A stretch of 64,000 nt of DNA from Calothrix sp. NIES-4105 (lineage in GTDB: Bacteria; Cyanobacteriota; Cyanobacteriia; Cyanobacteriales; Nostocaceae): the NCBI RefSeq assembly GCF_002368415.1, contig NZ_AP018290.1, positions 3,423,614 through 3,487,613 of the forward strand, given 5' to 3'. The translations under genes and the position numbers were made by a program. This document shows positions 51,660 through 60,391 of this stretch, piece after piece. How positions within the stretch are numbered: position 1 is the stretch's first letter; the number at the start of each line of letters is the position of its first letter. The notes beneath the pieces are model-generated. The model ran no database searches. It was not told the origin of the DNA and worked only from the letters and a program-made list of their open reading frames with translations.

Positions 51660-52583
51660 ATGGTTTCAACTTGGAAGGTCGCTTTAGTCTTAACTATCGG
51701 GGTATTTGCTGTATCTACTTCTGCTATTTTTATCCGACTCGCATTTGAGTCTGCAGGAGTTTACAACGTTGGGTTTAGCTTGGTAATAGCAGCTTCTCGG
51801 TTGAGTCTTGCATCGCTAATTTTACTGTTGACTACTAGCTTTACACTAGGTAAGGCGCCACAAGAATCACAGCAACATGTTAATTATAATACTGCTGCTC
51901 GCTATGCTGTAGGCGCCGGATTTTTTCTAGCTCTACACTTTGCAGCTTGGATTACCTCATTAACTTACACTTCCATTGCTGCCTCTACAACCTTAGTGAC
52001 TACTAATCCTATTTGGGTAACGTTTATTTCTTGGTTTTGGTTTAAAGAAAAGCCATCTTTGTTAACTTTATTTGGTATTGGTGTAGCATTTGCTGGAGGA
52101 ATTACAATTAGCTTGAGCAGTTCAAGTGCAAATACTGGAAGTCAACCATTAATTGGTAATATTTTAGCTATAATGGCAGCATGGGCAGCAAGTCTTTACT
52201 TACTTCTAGGAAGAGAATCACAGCGGCAAGGACTTAGTATAAGTAAATATATTACAGTAGCTTATACAACTTCTGCTTTAGTACTTTTACCTGTGCCCTT
52301 TTTGGTTGGCGCCAGTTATATTAATTATCCAAGCCAAGTATATTTTTACATCGCATTAATGGCATTAATTCCCCAATTAGTCGGACATACAAGCTTTAAC
52401 TGGGCAACACGCTCCTTATCTCCTGTCATTGTTACGCTTGTACTATTGTTTGAACCGATTGGCGCCAGCCTACTTGGATATCTAATATTTAAAGAAGTTC
52501 CTAGACCATTAGAATTAGTGAGTGCAGTTGTAATACTCGTAGGTGTTGCATTCGCAATACTAGGAACTCGCCGTGTAGCGTAG
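51660..52583 (+). CDS. EamA/DMT family exporter
   Basis: The 307-residue inner-membrane protein has ten hydrophobic segments in two EamA repeats; blocks include FALHFAAWITSLTYTSIAAS in repeat 1, and SLSPVIVTLVLLFEPIGASL with LGYLIFKEVPRPLELVSAVV in repeat 2. Members export amino acids or other metabolites; the substrate is unknown. ATG 51660 is preferred over the upstream TTG at 51648. A partial second copy of its last 85 residues is found at 53740. Confidence 0.85.
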   Translation: MVSTWKVALVLTIGVFAVSTSAIFIRLAFESAGVYNVGFSLVIAASRLSLASLILLLTTSFTLGKAPQESQQHVNYNTAARYAVGAGFFLALHFAAWITSLTYTSIAASTTLVTTNPIWVTFISWFWFKEKPSLLTLFGIGVAFAGGITISLSSSSANTGSQPLIGNILAIMAAWAASLYLLLGRESQRQGLSISKYITVAYTTSALVLLPVPFLVGASYINYPSQVYFYIALMALIPQLVGHTSFNWATRSLSPVIVTLVLLFEPIGASLLGYLIFKEVPRPLELVSAVVILVGVAFAILGTRRVA

Positions 52584-52649
52584 GTTGGCTTCCGTTACAG
52601 ATTTAGTACAGTTATAATAATTTAAAACAAGCAACAGTAAGGTAAAGTT

Positions 52650-52916
52650 ATGCTACAAACCTTTAGAGCAACCTTAAGGGGCGACTCGTTGGAATGGAAA
52701 GAGGAAGTGGGGAGCAACTTGAGAAATGATCGCCCGGTACAAGTGTTAGTCACAATTTTGGAAGAAGAGCCAGCGCAAGAGACAAAAGGTCGTGGACAAC
52801 GGATGGCAGCAGCCTTGGAGAAACTAGCACAAACCCAAGCTTTTGCGGGAATTGACCCAGTGCTTTGGCAGCAAGATGTCAGACAAGATCGGGAACTTCC
52901 AGGTCGAGATGAATGA
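52650..52916 (+). CDS. vapB: VapB-type antitoxin
   Basis: The 88-residue protein has a beta-strand start (MLQTFRATLRGDSLEWKEEV), RPVQVLVTILEEE and an Arg-rich C-terminal helix. It is the type seen directly upstream of PIN-domain toxins in cyanobacteria. Its stop (TGA) overlaps the toxin's start (ATGATG), giving translational coupling. It should bind and block the toxin and repress the pair. Confidence 0.7.
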   Translation: MLQTFRATLRGDSLEWKEEVGSNLRNDRPVQVLVTILEEEPAQETKGRGQRMAAALEKLAQTQAFAGIDPVLWQQDVRQDRELPGRDE

Positions 52917-53284
52917 TGTTGCTTCTGGATAGTAATATTATTATTTATGCTGCTCAACCTGAGAATGCTTGGTTACGTGATTTTATTGCGGAACACTAGC
53001 CAACTGTTTCATCTTTAAGCTACGTTGAAACATTAGGGTATCATCGTTTGAGCGCAGTAGAAAAACAGTTTCTTGAAGAATTGTTCTCTGTATCGTTGGT
53101 TATCCCTATTTCCCAACCCGTACTAGACCAAGCAGTTGTGTTGCGCCAGATACGACGTATGAGCTTAGGGGATGCCATTATTGCTGGAACTGCATTGATG
53201 CATAGTCTAAAGCTCGTTACGCGAAACATTAAAGACTTTCAATGGATTGAAGGCTTACAGTTGTTGAATCCTTTTGAGGTATAA
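52913..53284 (+). pseudogene. vapC: VapC PIN-domain toxin with an in-frame amber codon
   Basis: From ATG 52913 the frame reads MMLLLDSNIIIYAAQPENAW and LRDFIAEH, then TAG at 52997-52999, then PTVSSLSYVETLGYHRLSAV to the stop at 53284. Relatives have FIAEHSPAVSAISYVE at that place, so one codon has become a stop. The PIN residues Asp (LLLDSN), Glu (SYVET), Asp (SLGDAIIAGTA) and Asp (RNIKDF) are all still encoded. As it stands, the toxin would be a 28-residue peptide. Confidence 0.8.
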
Positions 53285-53727
53285 ACTCGACTGATGTTGG
53301 TTATTTAGGCATAGATACTGAAGAAGTAGTAAATGAACTATCAGTAATATTAAATAATGAAAATAAAAATTTACAAGAACGCTACTCAGCAGTAGAAAGT
53401 TTGTATGCGATGGGGAAAGAGACAGAAGATTCTGTAAATTTAGCAATGCAATTGTTACAACATGAAACTACTCAGTTACGTATGCGTTCTGCTGCTATTT
53501 TAGCCGAATTTAGTAATTATATAGAAGAACCTTTAAAAGTAGTAATACCACTGCTTGACCATAATGAAAGGTCAATAAATAATCGTGCGGCTACTGCTTT
53601 AGGTCATTTAATAAAAAAATCTGAAAAAGCTACTCAAGTTGCTGTTGGGTGGTTAGATGAAAATGAAAATTCGACCTATACTGGCAAGGTAATTGATGGT
53701 TTGTATAATTCTGTAGTAGATTCGTGA
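53285..53727 (+). pseudogene. HEAT-repeat protein, C-terminal remnant
   Basis: The open frame reads DVGYLGIDTEEVVNELSVIL, NLQERYSAVESLYAMGKETE, LRMRSAAILAEFSNYIEEPL and RAATALGHLIKKSEKATQVA: three or four HEAT helices. It has no ATG before 53410 and begins directly at the end of vapC, so it is the tail of a deleted gene. Confidence 0.5.
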
Positions 53728-53739
53728 GGAAGGCGCCTT

Positions 53740-54001
53740 ACTTCAAGGACACACAAGTTTTAACTGGGCAACACGCTCGTTATCTCCTGTTATTCTTACA
53801 CTTGTACTATTGTTTGAACCTATTGGCGCCAGTTTACTCGCATACGTAATATTTAAAGAAATTCCTAAACCGCTAGAACTAGTAAGCGCAGTAATAATAC
53901 TTATAGGTGTTGCGTCTGCAATATTAGGAACTTTCCAAACTTTAATGGCAACGTACACCACCCAACAAAAAACATTCTTTAATACGCTGCTCAATTATTA
54001 G
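53740..54001 (+). pseudogene. Partial duplicate of the EamA gene (C-terminal 85 residues)
   Basis: The nucleotide sequence 53743-53940 is closely similar to 52386-52570 of the EamA gene (HTSFNWATRSLSPVILTLVL, then LVSAVIILIGVASAILGT). It then runs on into unrelated codons (FQTLMATYTTQQKTFFNTLL). There is no start; it is a fragment. Confidence 0.75.
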
Positions 54002-54116
54002 CGGTATATTATAAACTAGTTATAGTATACTACAGCGCTCTCAGCATAATATATACTTACTACCATGAAATTACCCCTATTTAAAACGACTGCACGATTT
54101 GTCCTGAGATAGTAAA

Positions 54117-54533
54117 ATGGCTAAAGACGTTTTTCATCAACAAGTTAAAAATGCATTAATCAAAGATGGATGGACAATCACTAATGACCCTTTAACAATT
54201 CGTATTAGCGAAGCGGTTAAAGTACAAATAGATTTAGCAGCCGAGAACGCAATTGGAGCAGAGCGCGATTCTGAAAAAATAGCAGTCGAAATTAAAAGCT
54301 TTATTGCAGAATCTGATATAAGCGAATTTCACACTGCGCTCGGTCAATATCTCAATTACTGTCAAGCTCTAGAAGAAAAGCAACCAGAACGAACTGTCTA
54401 TTTAGCAGTTCCAGATGAAACCTATAAAAATTTTTTTCAACTCCCTTTTATATAACGTGCTATTCAACGTTATGAAGTTAAATTAATAACTTACGACCCG
54501 AAAAAGGAGGAAATACGGCAATGGATAAGATAG
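54117..54533 (+). pseudogene. xisH: XisH-like protein with early stop
   Basis: MAKDVFHQQVKNALIKDGWT and AVEIKSFIAESDISEFHTAL are typical of XisH, a factor first found for fdxN-element excision in Anabaena, with a PD-(D/E)XK-like core (Asp, ExK in AVEIKSF). A TAA at 54453 ends the frame after NFFQLPFI. In the same frame RAIQRYEVKLITYDPKKEEI and RQWIR follow up to TAG 54533, which is the usual end. The C-terminal 25 or so residues are therefore lost; the xisI start overlaps the original end. Confidence 0.8.
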
Positions 54534-54856
54534 AAAAATATCGGCAACTAATCAAGCAAGTTTTGAGCGAACATGCACACATTAGTATTGATGAAGATAC
54601 AGTAAAGCCACAATTAATTTTTGATTCAGAAAATGACCATTACCAGCTAGCTTTCGTTGGTTGGGAGGGAGATAAACGAGTATTTGGTCCCATGATGCAC
54701 TTTGATATTATTCAGGGTAAAATATGGATTCAATACAATGGTACAGAAGAAGCTGTTGCCGAGAGGTTAGTTAAATTGGGTGTACCTGCTTCGGATATTG
54801 TTATTGGTTTTCATTCTCCTTTCAAGCGCCAATTTACTCCTTATGCTGTTGAGTAA
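54521..54856 (+). CDS. xisI: XisI-like protein
   Basis: The 111-residue XisI partner begins MDKIEKYRQLIKQVLSEHAH and contains DNDHYQL-type and GWEGDKRVFGPMMHFDII blocks, WIQYNGTEEAVAERLVKLGV and a VIGFHSPFKRQFTPYAVE end. All are hallmarks of the family, which always follows xisH. The full length is present. XisHI pairs are widespread in cyanobacteria, mostly far from excision elements, and their general role is unsettled. Confidence 0.9.
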   Translation: MDKIEKYRQLIKQVLSEHAHISIDEDTVKPQLIFDSENDHYQLAFVGWEGDKRVFGPMMHFDIIQGKIWIQYNGTEEAVAERLVKLGVPASDIVIGFHSPFKRQFTPYAVE

Positions 54857-54900
54857 AGCTTGTTGGGTTCCACTTTGTAAAGCCAACCTACAGCATATAT

Positions 54901-55887
54901 ATGTCTCACATTTTTGTCGAAGACCTTAAGAAAAGCTTCTTTGTATCTGAACGTACTTCTGGAGTTCTTGGTTCAATACGAGGGTTTGTGCAGCGAAAAA
55001 CGAAAGAAGTGTATGCGTTGAAAGGAGTCTCGTTTTCACTTGAACAAGGAGAACTTGTAGGTTACATCGGTCCCAATGGCGCCGGAAAATCAACTACAAT
55101 CAAAATTCTAAGTGGTATTTTAGTACCTACTAGTGGAAAATGTATAATTGGTGGGCGAACTCCTTGGAAAGATAGAATTAAACATGTTGCTCGTATTGGA
55201 GTAGTATTTGGTCAGCGAACGCAGTTATGGTGGGACTTGCCGGTAATTGAGTCTTTCGATTTGCTTCGGGATATTTATAGTGTTCCAAATTCAGAATATC
55301 GAAAGACGCGCGATGAAATGATAGATTTACTTGCTCTTGAAAGTTTTCTTTACACTCCTGTTCGGCAATTAAGTCTTGGTCAAAGGATGCGGTGCGACTT
55401 TGCCGCAGCAATGCTTCATAGACCAGAAATTCTTTTTCTTGATGAACCCACCATCGGACTTGATGCAGTTTCAAAGCTTGCGGTTAGAAAATTTATCAAA
55501 GCTCTCAATAAAACACATAAAGTAACTACTATCCTTACTACCCATGATATGGATGATATTGAAGCACTATGTGAACGGGTAATTATTATTGGTGGTGGTG
55601 AAATTTTATGTGATGGTTCTTTAACAAAGCTTCGTTCTCAAGTATCCTCACGTCGTTATTTAAAAATACATCTGGCAAATGATGATTTCTTTTTTCAGGA
55701 AGAAGGGGTTAATATTATCTCTAAAGAGGGTCGCACTGTAAAACTCGCCTTTGACCCTACGAAACTTTCTGCTGCATCTTTAATTAGTCATGTTACCTCA
55801 AACCACGAAGTAGAAGACCTGTTTGTTGAGAATCCACCAATTGAAGAAATAATTGCCGAACTTTATGCAAATGGAGGGATGGAATGA
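54901..55887 (+). CDS. ABC-2 exporter ATP-binding subunit
   Basis: The 328-residue ATPase has Walker A GYIGPNGAGKSTTIKILSGI, signature QLSLGQRMRCDFAAAMLHRP, Walker B EILFLDEPTIGLDAV and the switch His in TILTTHDMDDIEAL. It is the COG4586 type, which works with two ABC-2 permeases of the COG4587 and COG3694 kinds. The stop overlaps the next start by 4 bases (ATGA). The exported substrate is not known. Confidence 0.93.
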   Translation: MSHIFVEDLKKSFFVSERTSGVLGSIRGFVQRKTKEVYALKGVSFSLEQGELVGYIGPNGAGKSTTIKILSGILVPTSGKCIIGGRTPWKDRIKHVARIGVVFGQRTQLWWDLPVIESFDLLRDIYSVPNSEYRKTRDEMIDLLALESFLYTPVRQLSLGQRMRCDFAAAMLHRPEILFLDEPTIGLDAVSKLAVRKFIKALNKTHKVTTILTTHDMDDIEALCERVIIIGGGEILCDGSLTKLRSQVSSRRYLKIHLANDDFFFQEEGVNIISKEGRTVKLAFDPTKLSAASLISHVTSNHEVEDLFVENPPIEEIIAELYANGGME

Positions 55888-56702
55888 AAGCATATTGGTC
55901 ACTATTTGTTGCTAGGTTTGCACTACTATTACAATACCGTGCTGCGGCTTTAGCTGGAATTGCTACTCAGCTTTTTTGGGGGTTTTTGAAAGTTATGGTT
56001 TTTGAAGCATTTTTTACCCATACAACTTCTGCTCAACCTATGACTTTTCGTGAGACTGTAGGGTATACATGGCTGGGACAAGCATTTTTATTTGCGCTTG
56101 TTCCTTGGTCTGGTGACAGAGAAATTCAAGAGTTAATACGTTCCGGCGCCGTAGGATATGACTTACTTCGACCTACCGACCTTTATAATTTTTGGTTTAC
56201 CCGTGCGCTTGCACTTCGCGTAACACCTATTTTTCTACGTGCTATTCCGCTTCTTTGTGTAGTAATTTGTATTCTTCCTATTGTAGGACTTTCTAATTGG
56301 TCGCTAGCGTTTCCACCTTCGTTGACTTCTTTTGTTGCCTTTTTTCTCTCCTTTATTGGCGCCATTTTACTTTCGTCTGCAATCACAATGTTTCTTACCG
56401 TATCGATGATGTGGACACTTTCAGGCGAGGGAATTAATAGTATACTTCCTAATCTAATTATTATCTTTTCTGGAATGATTGTCCCTCTACAACTTTTCCC
56501 TGAATGGATAAAACCTGTGCTTTATGCACTTCCTTTTTCTGGGCTTCTTGACCAACCTTTTCGTCTTTTCACTGGTAATCTTTCACCCAATTTTCTACCT
56601 AATGTGTTGTTTCATCAAGCTTTTTGGATTTTTATCCTTGTTATGCTTGGGCGCCTGCTTGTCAAACGTGGTGTAAAAAAGCTTGTAATTCAAGGGGGAT
56701 AA
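55884..56702 (+). CDS. ABC-2 exporter permease subunit 1
   Basis: The 272-residue membrane protein has six hydrophobic segments and the family block GVGYDLLRPTDLYNFWFTRA-like sequence SGAVGYDLLRPTDLYNFWF. MIVPLQLFPEWIKPVLYALP lies near the C-terminus. It is translationally coupled to the ATPase and 2 bases before the next permease. Confidence 0.9.
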   Translation: MKAYWSLFVARFALLLQYRAAALAGIATQLFWGFLKVMVFEAFFTHTTSAQPMTFRETVGYTWLGQAFLFALVPWSGDREIQELIRSGAVGYDLLRPTDLYNFWFTRALALRVTPIFLRAIPLLCVVICILPIVGLSNWSLAFPPSLTSFVAFFLSFIGAILLSSAITMFLTVSMMWTLSGEGINSILPNLIIIFSGMIVPLQLFPEWIKPVLYALPFSGLLDQPFRLFTGNLSPNFLPNVLFHQAFWIFILVMLGRLLVKRGVKKLVIQGG

Positions 56703-56704
56703 CT

Positions 56705-57499
56705 ATGAACGCTTTTTATCTCTATGGACGATATATATCTATATCTTTGAAATCGCAAATGCAGTATAAAGTTTCCTTTTTACTTCAAGTTTTAGGGCAA
56801 TTTTTAGGAACTGTAATGGAGTTTTTTGGAATATGGGCACTTTTTACTCGTTTTAATAGTATTGGTACGTGGCATTTACCCGAAGTTGGTTTATTTTACG
56901 GAATAGTCAATATTTCTTTTGCCTGCGCTGATGCTCTTGGGCGAGGGTTTGATGCGTTTTCACGGATAATTAAAAGCGGTGACTTTGACCGTTTGCTGCT
57001 TCGTCCACGCACTACAGTACTTCAACTTCTTGGTACAGAATTTACGTTAAAGCGAATTGGAAGATTCTTGCAAGGACTTTTCATTGCCGGATGGTCGCTT
57101 ACAACTCTTCATATTCCATTGACTCTAAACACATTATGGCTTTTAGGCGCCTCATTTATCGGGTCAATTGCACTCTTTGTAGGTATTATTATTGTACAAG
57201 CAACGCTCACATTCTGGACTATCGAATCTCTCGAAGTTATGAATATACTCACATACGGAGGTGTCGAAACGGCTCAGTACCCTCTCTCAATTTATAGTAA
57301 ATGGTTTCAAAGGTTCTTTACTTTTGTTATACCACTTGGCTGCGTTAGCTATTTTCCTTTAGTTGCAGTGCTTGGAAAAGATATTTCAGTACCTTTGTGG
57401 TTTTGTTACCTTTCTCCAATGGCTGGTATTATCTTTCTATTTATTGCGCTAAAGTTATGGAAAAGAGGAGAAAAATACTATTGTTCTACTGGTAGTTAA
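56705..57499 (+). CDS. ABC-2 exporter permease subunit 2
   Basis: From ATG 56705 (MNAFYLYGRYISISLKSQMQ) the 264-residue protein has six membrane segments, with DALGRGFDAFSRIIKSGDFD and RLLLRPRTTVLQLLGTEF, the conserved cytoplasmic loop of COG3694-type permeases. The longer frame upstream overlaps permease 1 and is not homologous. It completes the three-gene exporter operon. Confidence 0.9.
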   Translation: MNAFYLYGRYISISLKSQMQYKVSFLLQVLGQFLGTVMEFFGIWALFTRFNSIGTWHLPEVGLFYGIVNISFACADALGRGFDAFSRIIKSGDFDRLLLRPRTTVLQLLGTEFTLKRIGRFLQGLFIAGWSLTTLHIPLTLNTLWLLGASFIGSIALFVGIIIVQATLTFWTIESLEVMNILTYGGVETAQYPLSIYSKWFQRFFTFVIPLGCVSYFPLVAVLGKDISVPLWFCYLSPMAGIIFLFIALKLWKRGEKYYCSTGS

Positions 57500-57528
57500 C
57501 ACCATTTACCGTTTCCTGACTGAATGAT

Positions 57529-58131
57529 TTATTTGAATGAACTATAAAATGAAAAGTTTGCACGAGAACCAAATACTTGTAGATTCCATGTTTTAAAATC
57601 CTCTGCCGACATGCAATTACCTCCCCTACCTTGTAATACAAGACGGAATTTTGTATCGGGGGTTATACCTTTGGCAAATATACCGTTACCTGCAACTTTT
57701 CCTTCTAAACGTAGTTCTTTATACAAGATTACTTGATTGCTTGACCCTCGATTCTCATATAAATCTGTTTTGAAGGATACCAGATTAGCTGGAATGGTCA
57801 AAGATAAGGTTCCTGTTTTTCCTTTCTCGTCTTTGAACAAAAAGTTCCAAATACGTTGTTTTTTATTCAGCGATACAGCATAGTTAACTGAGTCAGAAGA
57901 TACTCCTATATTTTCACCCCTTGCTGTCTAAAGTATTTTGGCTTTTGGAGAAAATTGTAAACGGTTTATTTCTTTAAATTCAAAGTCACTAATTTTTTGT
58001 GAAGTTTGAGACGATTCCCCTGCATTTGCACAACACGCACAAGCATAAACTTGTTTGGGAAAAGACAGAAGACTTAACAAAGGAATCAAAACTATACACC
58101 GATTTATTTTGTGTAGAGATTTTTTTATCAT
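57529..58131 (-). pseudogene. Secreted CACC-motif protein with an in-frame amber codon
   Basis: ATG 58131 starts a signal peptide (MIKKSLHKINRCIVLIPLLS, cleavage near VYA) followed by CACCANAGESSQ. A TAG at 57928-57930 interrupts the frame, which then continues without shift through GENIGVSSDSVNYAVSLNKK and LFKDEKGKTGTLSLTIPANL to 57529. The two halves read as one secreted protein of about 200 residues whose second half has beta-strand character. The family is not recognised, and relatives would show whether the amber codon is a mutation. Confidence 0.6.
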
Positions 58132-58334
58132 AGGTTTTAATACATTGCTTCTATGTACCATTAGTCTTACTCAGTATTTATTGTTGATTTTCTTTTGTCA
58201 ACTACTGAAACTTATGACGATTACAGTTATAAATTTATTACTCACCCGACTGGGTGAATTCAAACAATATATTACTCAAGGATGATTAAAATACTTGTAA
58301 CTTTTTAGAATGTATTAAGTAGGAGGTATAAATT

Positions 58335-58655
58335 ATGAAAATTTTTCATGTACTTACATTTGCTGGTTTTACATCTTTGTTACTGCAATCTAATGCTATT
58401 GCTCAAACGGCGCCTAACATAGGTAATTTAACACCTTCTCAAATTCAGCTAATTACACCAGGTCTTTATCCTTTCAGTTCTAGAGAATTTTTTCGACAAG
58501 GGCAGGATAAATTAGAACAGGAAGTGCAAGCTTTACAACAACAACGTTTACGTCGTTCTTTGAGAGATATAAAAGTTGATAAGATTGATGTTCAGCGCGA
58601 CCTACAAAAGTTGGAACAAATTAAAAGCGATGCTAGTAGCAACTGGTCTATGTGA
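58335..58655 (+). CDS. Small secreted hypothetical protein
   Basis: The 106 residues have a signal peptide (MKIFHVLTFAGFTSLLLQSN, cleavage after AIAQ) and a mature part with helical, charged repeats (LEQEVQALQQQRLRRSLRDI). A strong ribosome site AGGAGG stands 8 bases before the ATG. The family is not recognised. Confidence 0.7.
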   Translation: MKIFHVLTFAGFTSLLLQSNAIAQTAPNIGNLTPSQIQLITPGLYPFSSREFFRQGQDKLEQEVQALQQQRLRRSLRDIKVDKIDVQRDLQKLEQIKSDASSNWSM

Positions 58656-58750
58656 AAATTTATGATGAGTAGGTACGTAGTTGTTGCTCTAGCCCTCTAA
58701 ATACTCGCGCGCTCTCCGCGCTACTACGTACCTATCAAAATTAATGACTA

Positions 58751-59569
58751 CTAAGGAAGAGTTAAAATTTCCACTCCATCTTCTGTAACAGCGACAGTAT
58801 GCTCCCACTGTGCGGAGAGTTTTCTATCTTTAGTTATTACTGTCCAACGGTCAGGTAAAAACTTAATGTCACATTTCCCCTGGTTTAGCATTGGTTCAAT
58901 AGTAAATACCATTCCAGGACGCAGTTTTATACCTGTACCTCGTCTACCAAAGTGGGGTATTTGTGGTTCAGTGTGGAATTTTCTGCCTACACCGTGTCCA
59001 ACCATTTCTCGCACTACAGAATATCCATTTGCTTCAGCATATTCTTGTATTGCGGCGCCGATATCTCCAACTCTGGCGCCTGGTTTTACCTCCGCGATAC
59101 CCCGCATCATCGACTCTCTGGTTACTTCAACCAGTTTTCGCGCGGTTGGTGACGGGTTGCCAACTAAAAACGTTCTTGATGTATCACCGTGATAGCCATC
59201 TAAAATCAGCGTTACATCTACATTAATAATATCCCCGTCTTTTAATATATGTTTCTCGCTAGGAATTCCATGACAAATCACCTCATTAACGCTGGTGCAA
59301 ATTGAAGCTGGGAAAGGAGGATGACCTGGAGGTGCATATCCCAATGGTGCGCTCTTGGCGCCGTTTGCCTGAGTCCAGCGTTCGGCTTCATCGTTCAGTG
59401 CTTTTGTATTAACACCTGGTTGTACCATTGGTTCCAAATGGTCGAGTAAGCTTGCCGCAAGTTTTCCCACACGACGCATTTTTTCTAACTCTCTAGAAGA
59501 CAGCAGAACAAGTCCTTGATTTTGCGTTTGCTCTTGTCCAATAGTTGATAGTATATTTTGATTACCCAT
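58751..59569 (-). CDS. map: Methionine aminopeptidase, type I
   Basis: The 272-residue enzyme has the metal ligands of the pita-bread fold: Asp in IINVDVTLILDGYHGD with the second Asp in HGDTSRTF, His in VGHGVGRKFHTEPQIPHFG, Glu in VFTIEPMLN and Glu in WEHTVAVTEDG. It removes initiator Met in the cytosol. It has an N-terminal extension of about 20 residues against E. coli Map. It is monocistronic, with a possible shared promoter region to the divergent regulator gene at 59697. Confidence 0.95.
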   Translation of the reverse strand: MGNQNILSTIGQEQTQNQGLVLLSSRELEKMRRVGKLAASLLDHLEPMVQPGVNTKALNDEAERWTQANGAKSAPLGYAPPGHPPFPASICTSVNEVICHGIPSEKHILKDGDIINVDVTLILDGYHGDTSRTFLVGNPSPTARKLVEVTRESMMRGIAEVKPGARVGDIGAAIQEYAEANGYSVVREMVGHGVGRKFHTEPQIPHFGRRGTGIKLRPGMVFTIEPMLNQGKCDIKFLPDRWTVITKDRKLSAQWEHTVAVTEDGVEILTLP

Positions 59570-59600
59570 AACACTACATTTATTTCTTATACTATTCTAA

Positions 59601-59640
59601 GCTAGCACAGCATGGCACAGCATAACACAAGCTAGCACAT
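59601..59640. promoter_or_regulatory. Four tandem decamers upstream of a ribbon-helix-helix gene
   Basis: Four consecutive 10-base units each carry CACA at the same place: GCTAGCACAG, CATGGCACAG, CATAACACAA, GCTAGCACAT. A period of 10 puts the CACA sites on one face of the helix. It lies 56 bases before a CopG-like DNA-binding protein gene and on the other side of map, so it could be the operator of either. Confidence 0.5.
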
Positions 59641-59696
59641 AACTTGTATACTAGATTTTAGATCGATTTATAAAAAACAAAGAACAAGGCTAGAAC

Positions 59697-59882
59697 ATGG
59701 GCGGAAAAACAGATTTAGAACGAGTAGTTGCCTATGTAACCCCCGAATTAAAAAGGGAGTTAGAAGAATGGGCGAAAGTAGAGGAACGCTCCGTATCCTG
59801 GTTAGTTGCAAAATTAATTGATAAAGCTTTACAAGAGCGTTGTAGCCAAAAAAATTCATCAAAAGTTGTAAATATGCATTAA
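59697..59882 (+). CDS. Ribbon-helix-helix (CopG/Arc-like) regulator
   Basis: The 61-residue protein has the RHH plan: strand ERVVAYVTPELKRELEEWAK, turn, then ERSVSWLVAKLIDKALQER. Such proteins bind operators as dimers that stack along the DNA, often as plasmid copy controllers or antitoxins. No toxin gene follows. The decamer array upstream suggests self-regulation. Confidence 0.7.
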   Translation: MGGKTDLERVVAYVTPELKRELEEWAKVEERSVSWLVAKLIDKALQERCSQKNSSKVVNMH

Positions 59883-60034
59883 ATTTGTAGGTTGGGTTCC
59901 GTTCCTTCCTGACTGGTTTTGATGGTAATAACTTTACAGAATTTGCTAACGGTGATAGCTAGTTGGTTACAGCCTTTATCCCAACTAGGGGCTGTTTCAT
60001 ATTCTATTTTAAAACATAATTATGAATAATTTAG

Positions 60035-60346
60035 ATGAATCGATTGTGGCGCCCATATATTACCGTGTTGTTCGACTCCGGCGGTACAAAGTGGCATTTT
60101 ATTATAGGCGAATCCTTCTATAACCCATTTAATCTACCACGGTTGTGTTTAGAAGATTTATTTGCTACATATGGTACAAGTATGTATGAAGTTGCCAGAG
60201 AATTGGTTAAAATTAACGATGGTAAAGAAGGTTTGTATCTTGTTGATATAATGGATAAACGTTTTTATTATTGCGGTAGCACAACGCAAGATGTTAGAGC
60301 AAAATTAATCGAACTTGGTATCGGGTGTCGTGAGCCTACTAGGTAG
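60035..60346 (+). CDS. Hypothetical protein (103 aa)
   Basis: The family is not recognised. The middle reads SGGTKWHFIIGESFYNPFNL, then FATYGTSMYEVARELVKIND and YYCGSTTQDVRAKLIELGIG, a plausible small alpha/beta fold. An ATG at 60021 in another frame gives MNNLDESIVAPIYYRVV, which could be the true N-terminus if one base has been gained near 60070. The start is therefore uncertain. Confidence 0.5.
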   Translation: MNRLWRPYITVLFDSGGTKWHFIIGESFYNPFNLPRLCLEDLFATYGTSMYEVARELVKINDGKEGLYLVDIMDKRFYYCGSTTQDVRAKLIELGIGCREPTR

Positions 60347-60391
60347 AGTTTGCGTTATATAATAATATTGCTTTATCTTGAACAAAAAGAT

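Noticed and set aside
54117-54856. xisHI as evidence of a nearby excisable fdxN-type element
   Set aside because: No site-specific recombinase (XisF-type) and no attachment-site repeats are visible; solitary xisHI pairs are common in cyanobacteria.
52913-58131. Amber codon read-through or recoding (vapC and CACC protein)
   Set aside because: Two TAG codons inside otherwise intact frames are suggestive, but other broken genes carry TAA or frameshifts. dnaE, ackA and many others end normally with varied stops, and no pyrrolysine-type genes or suppressor tRNA were seen.
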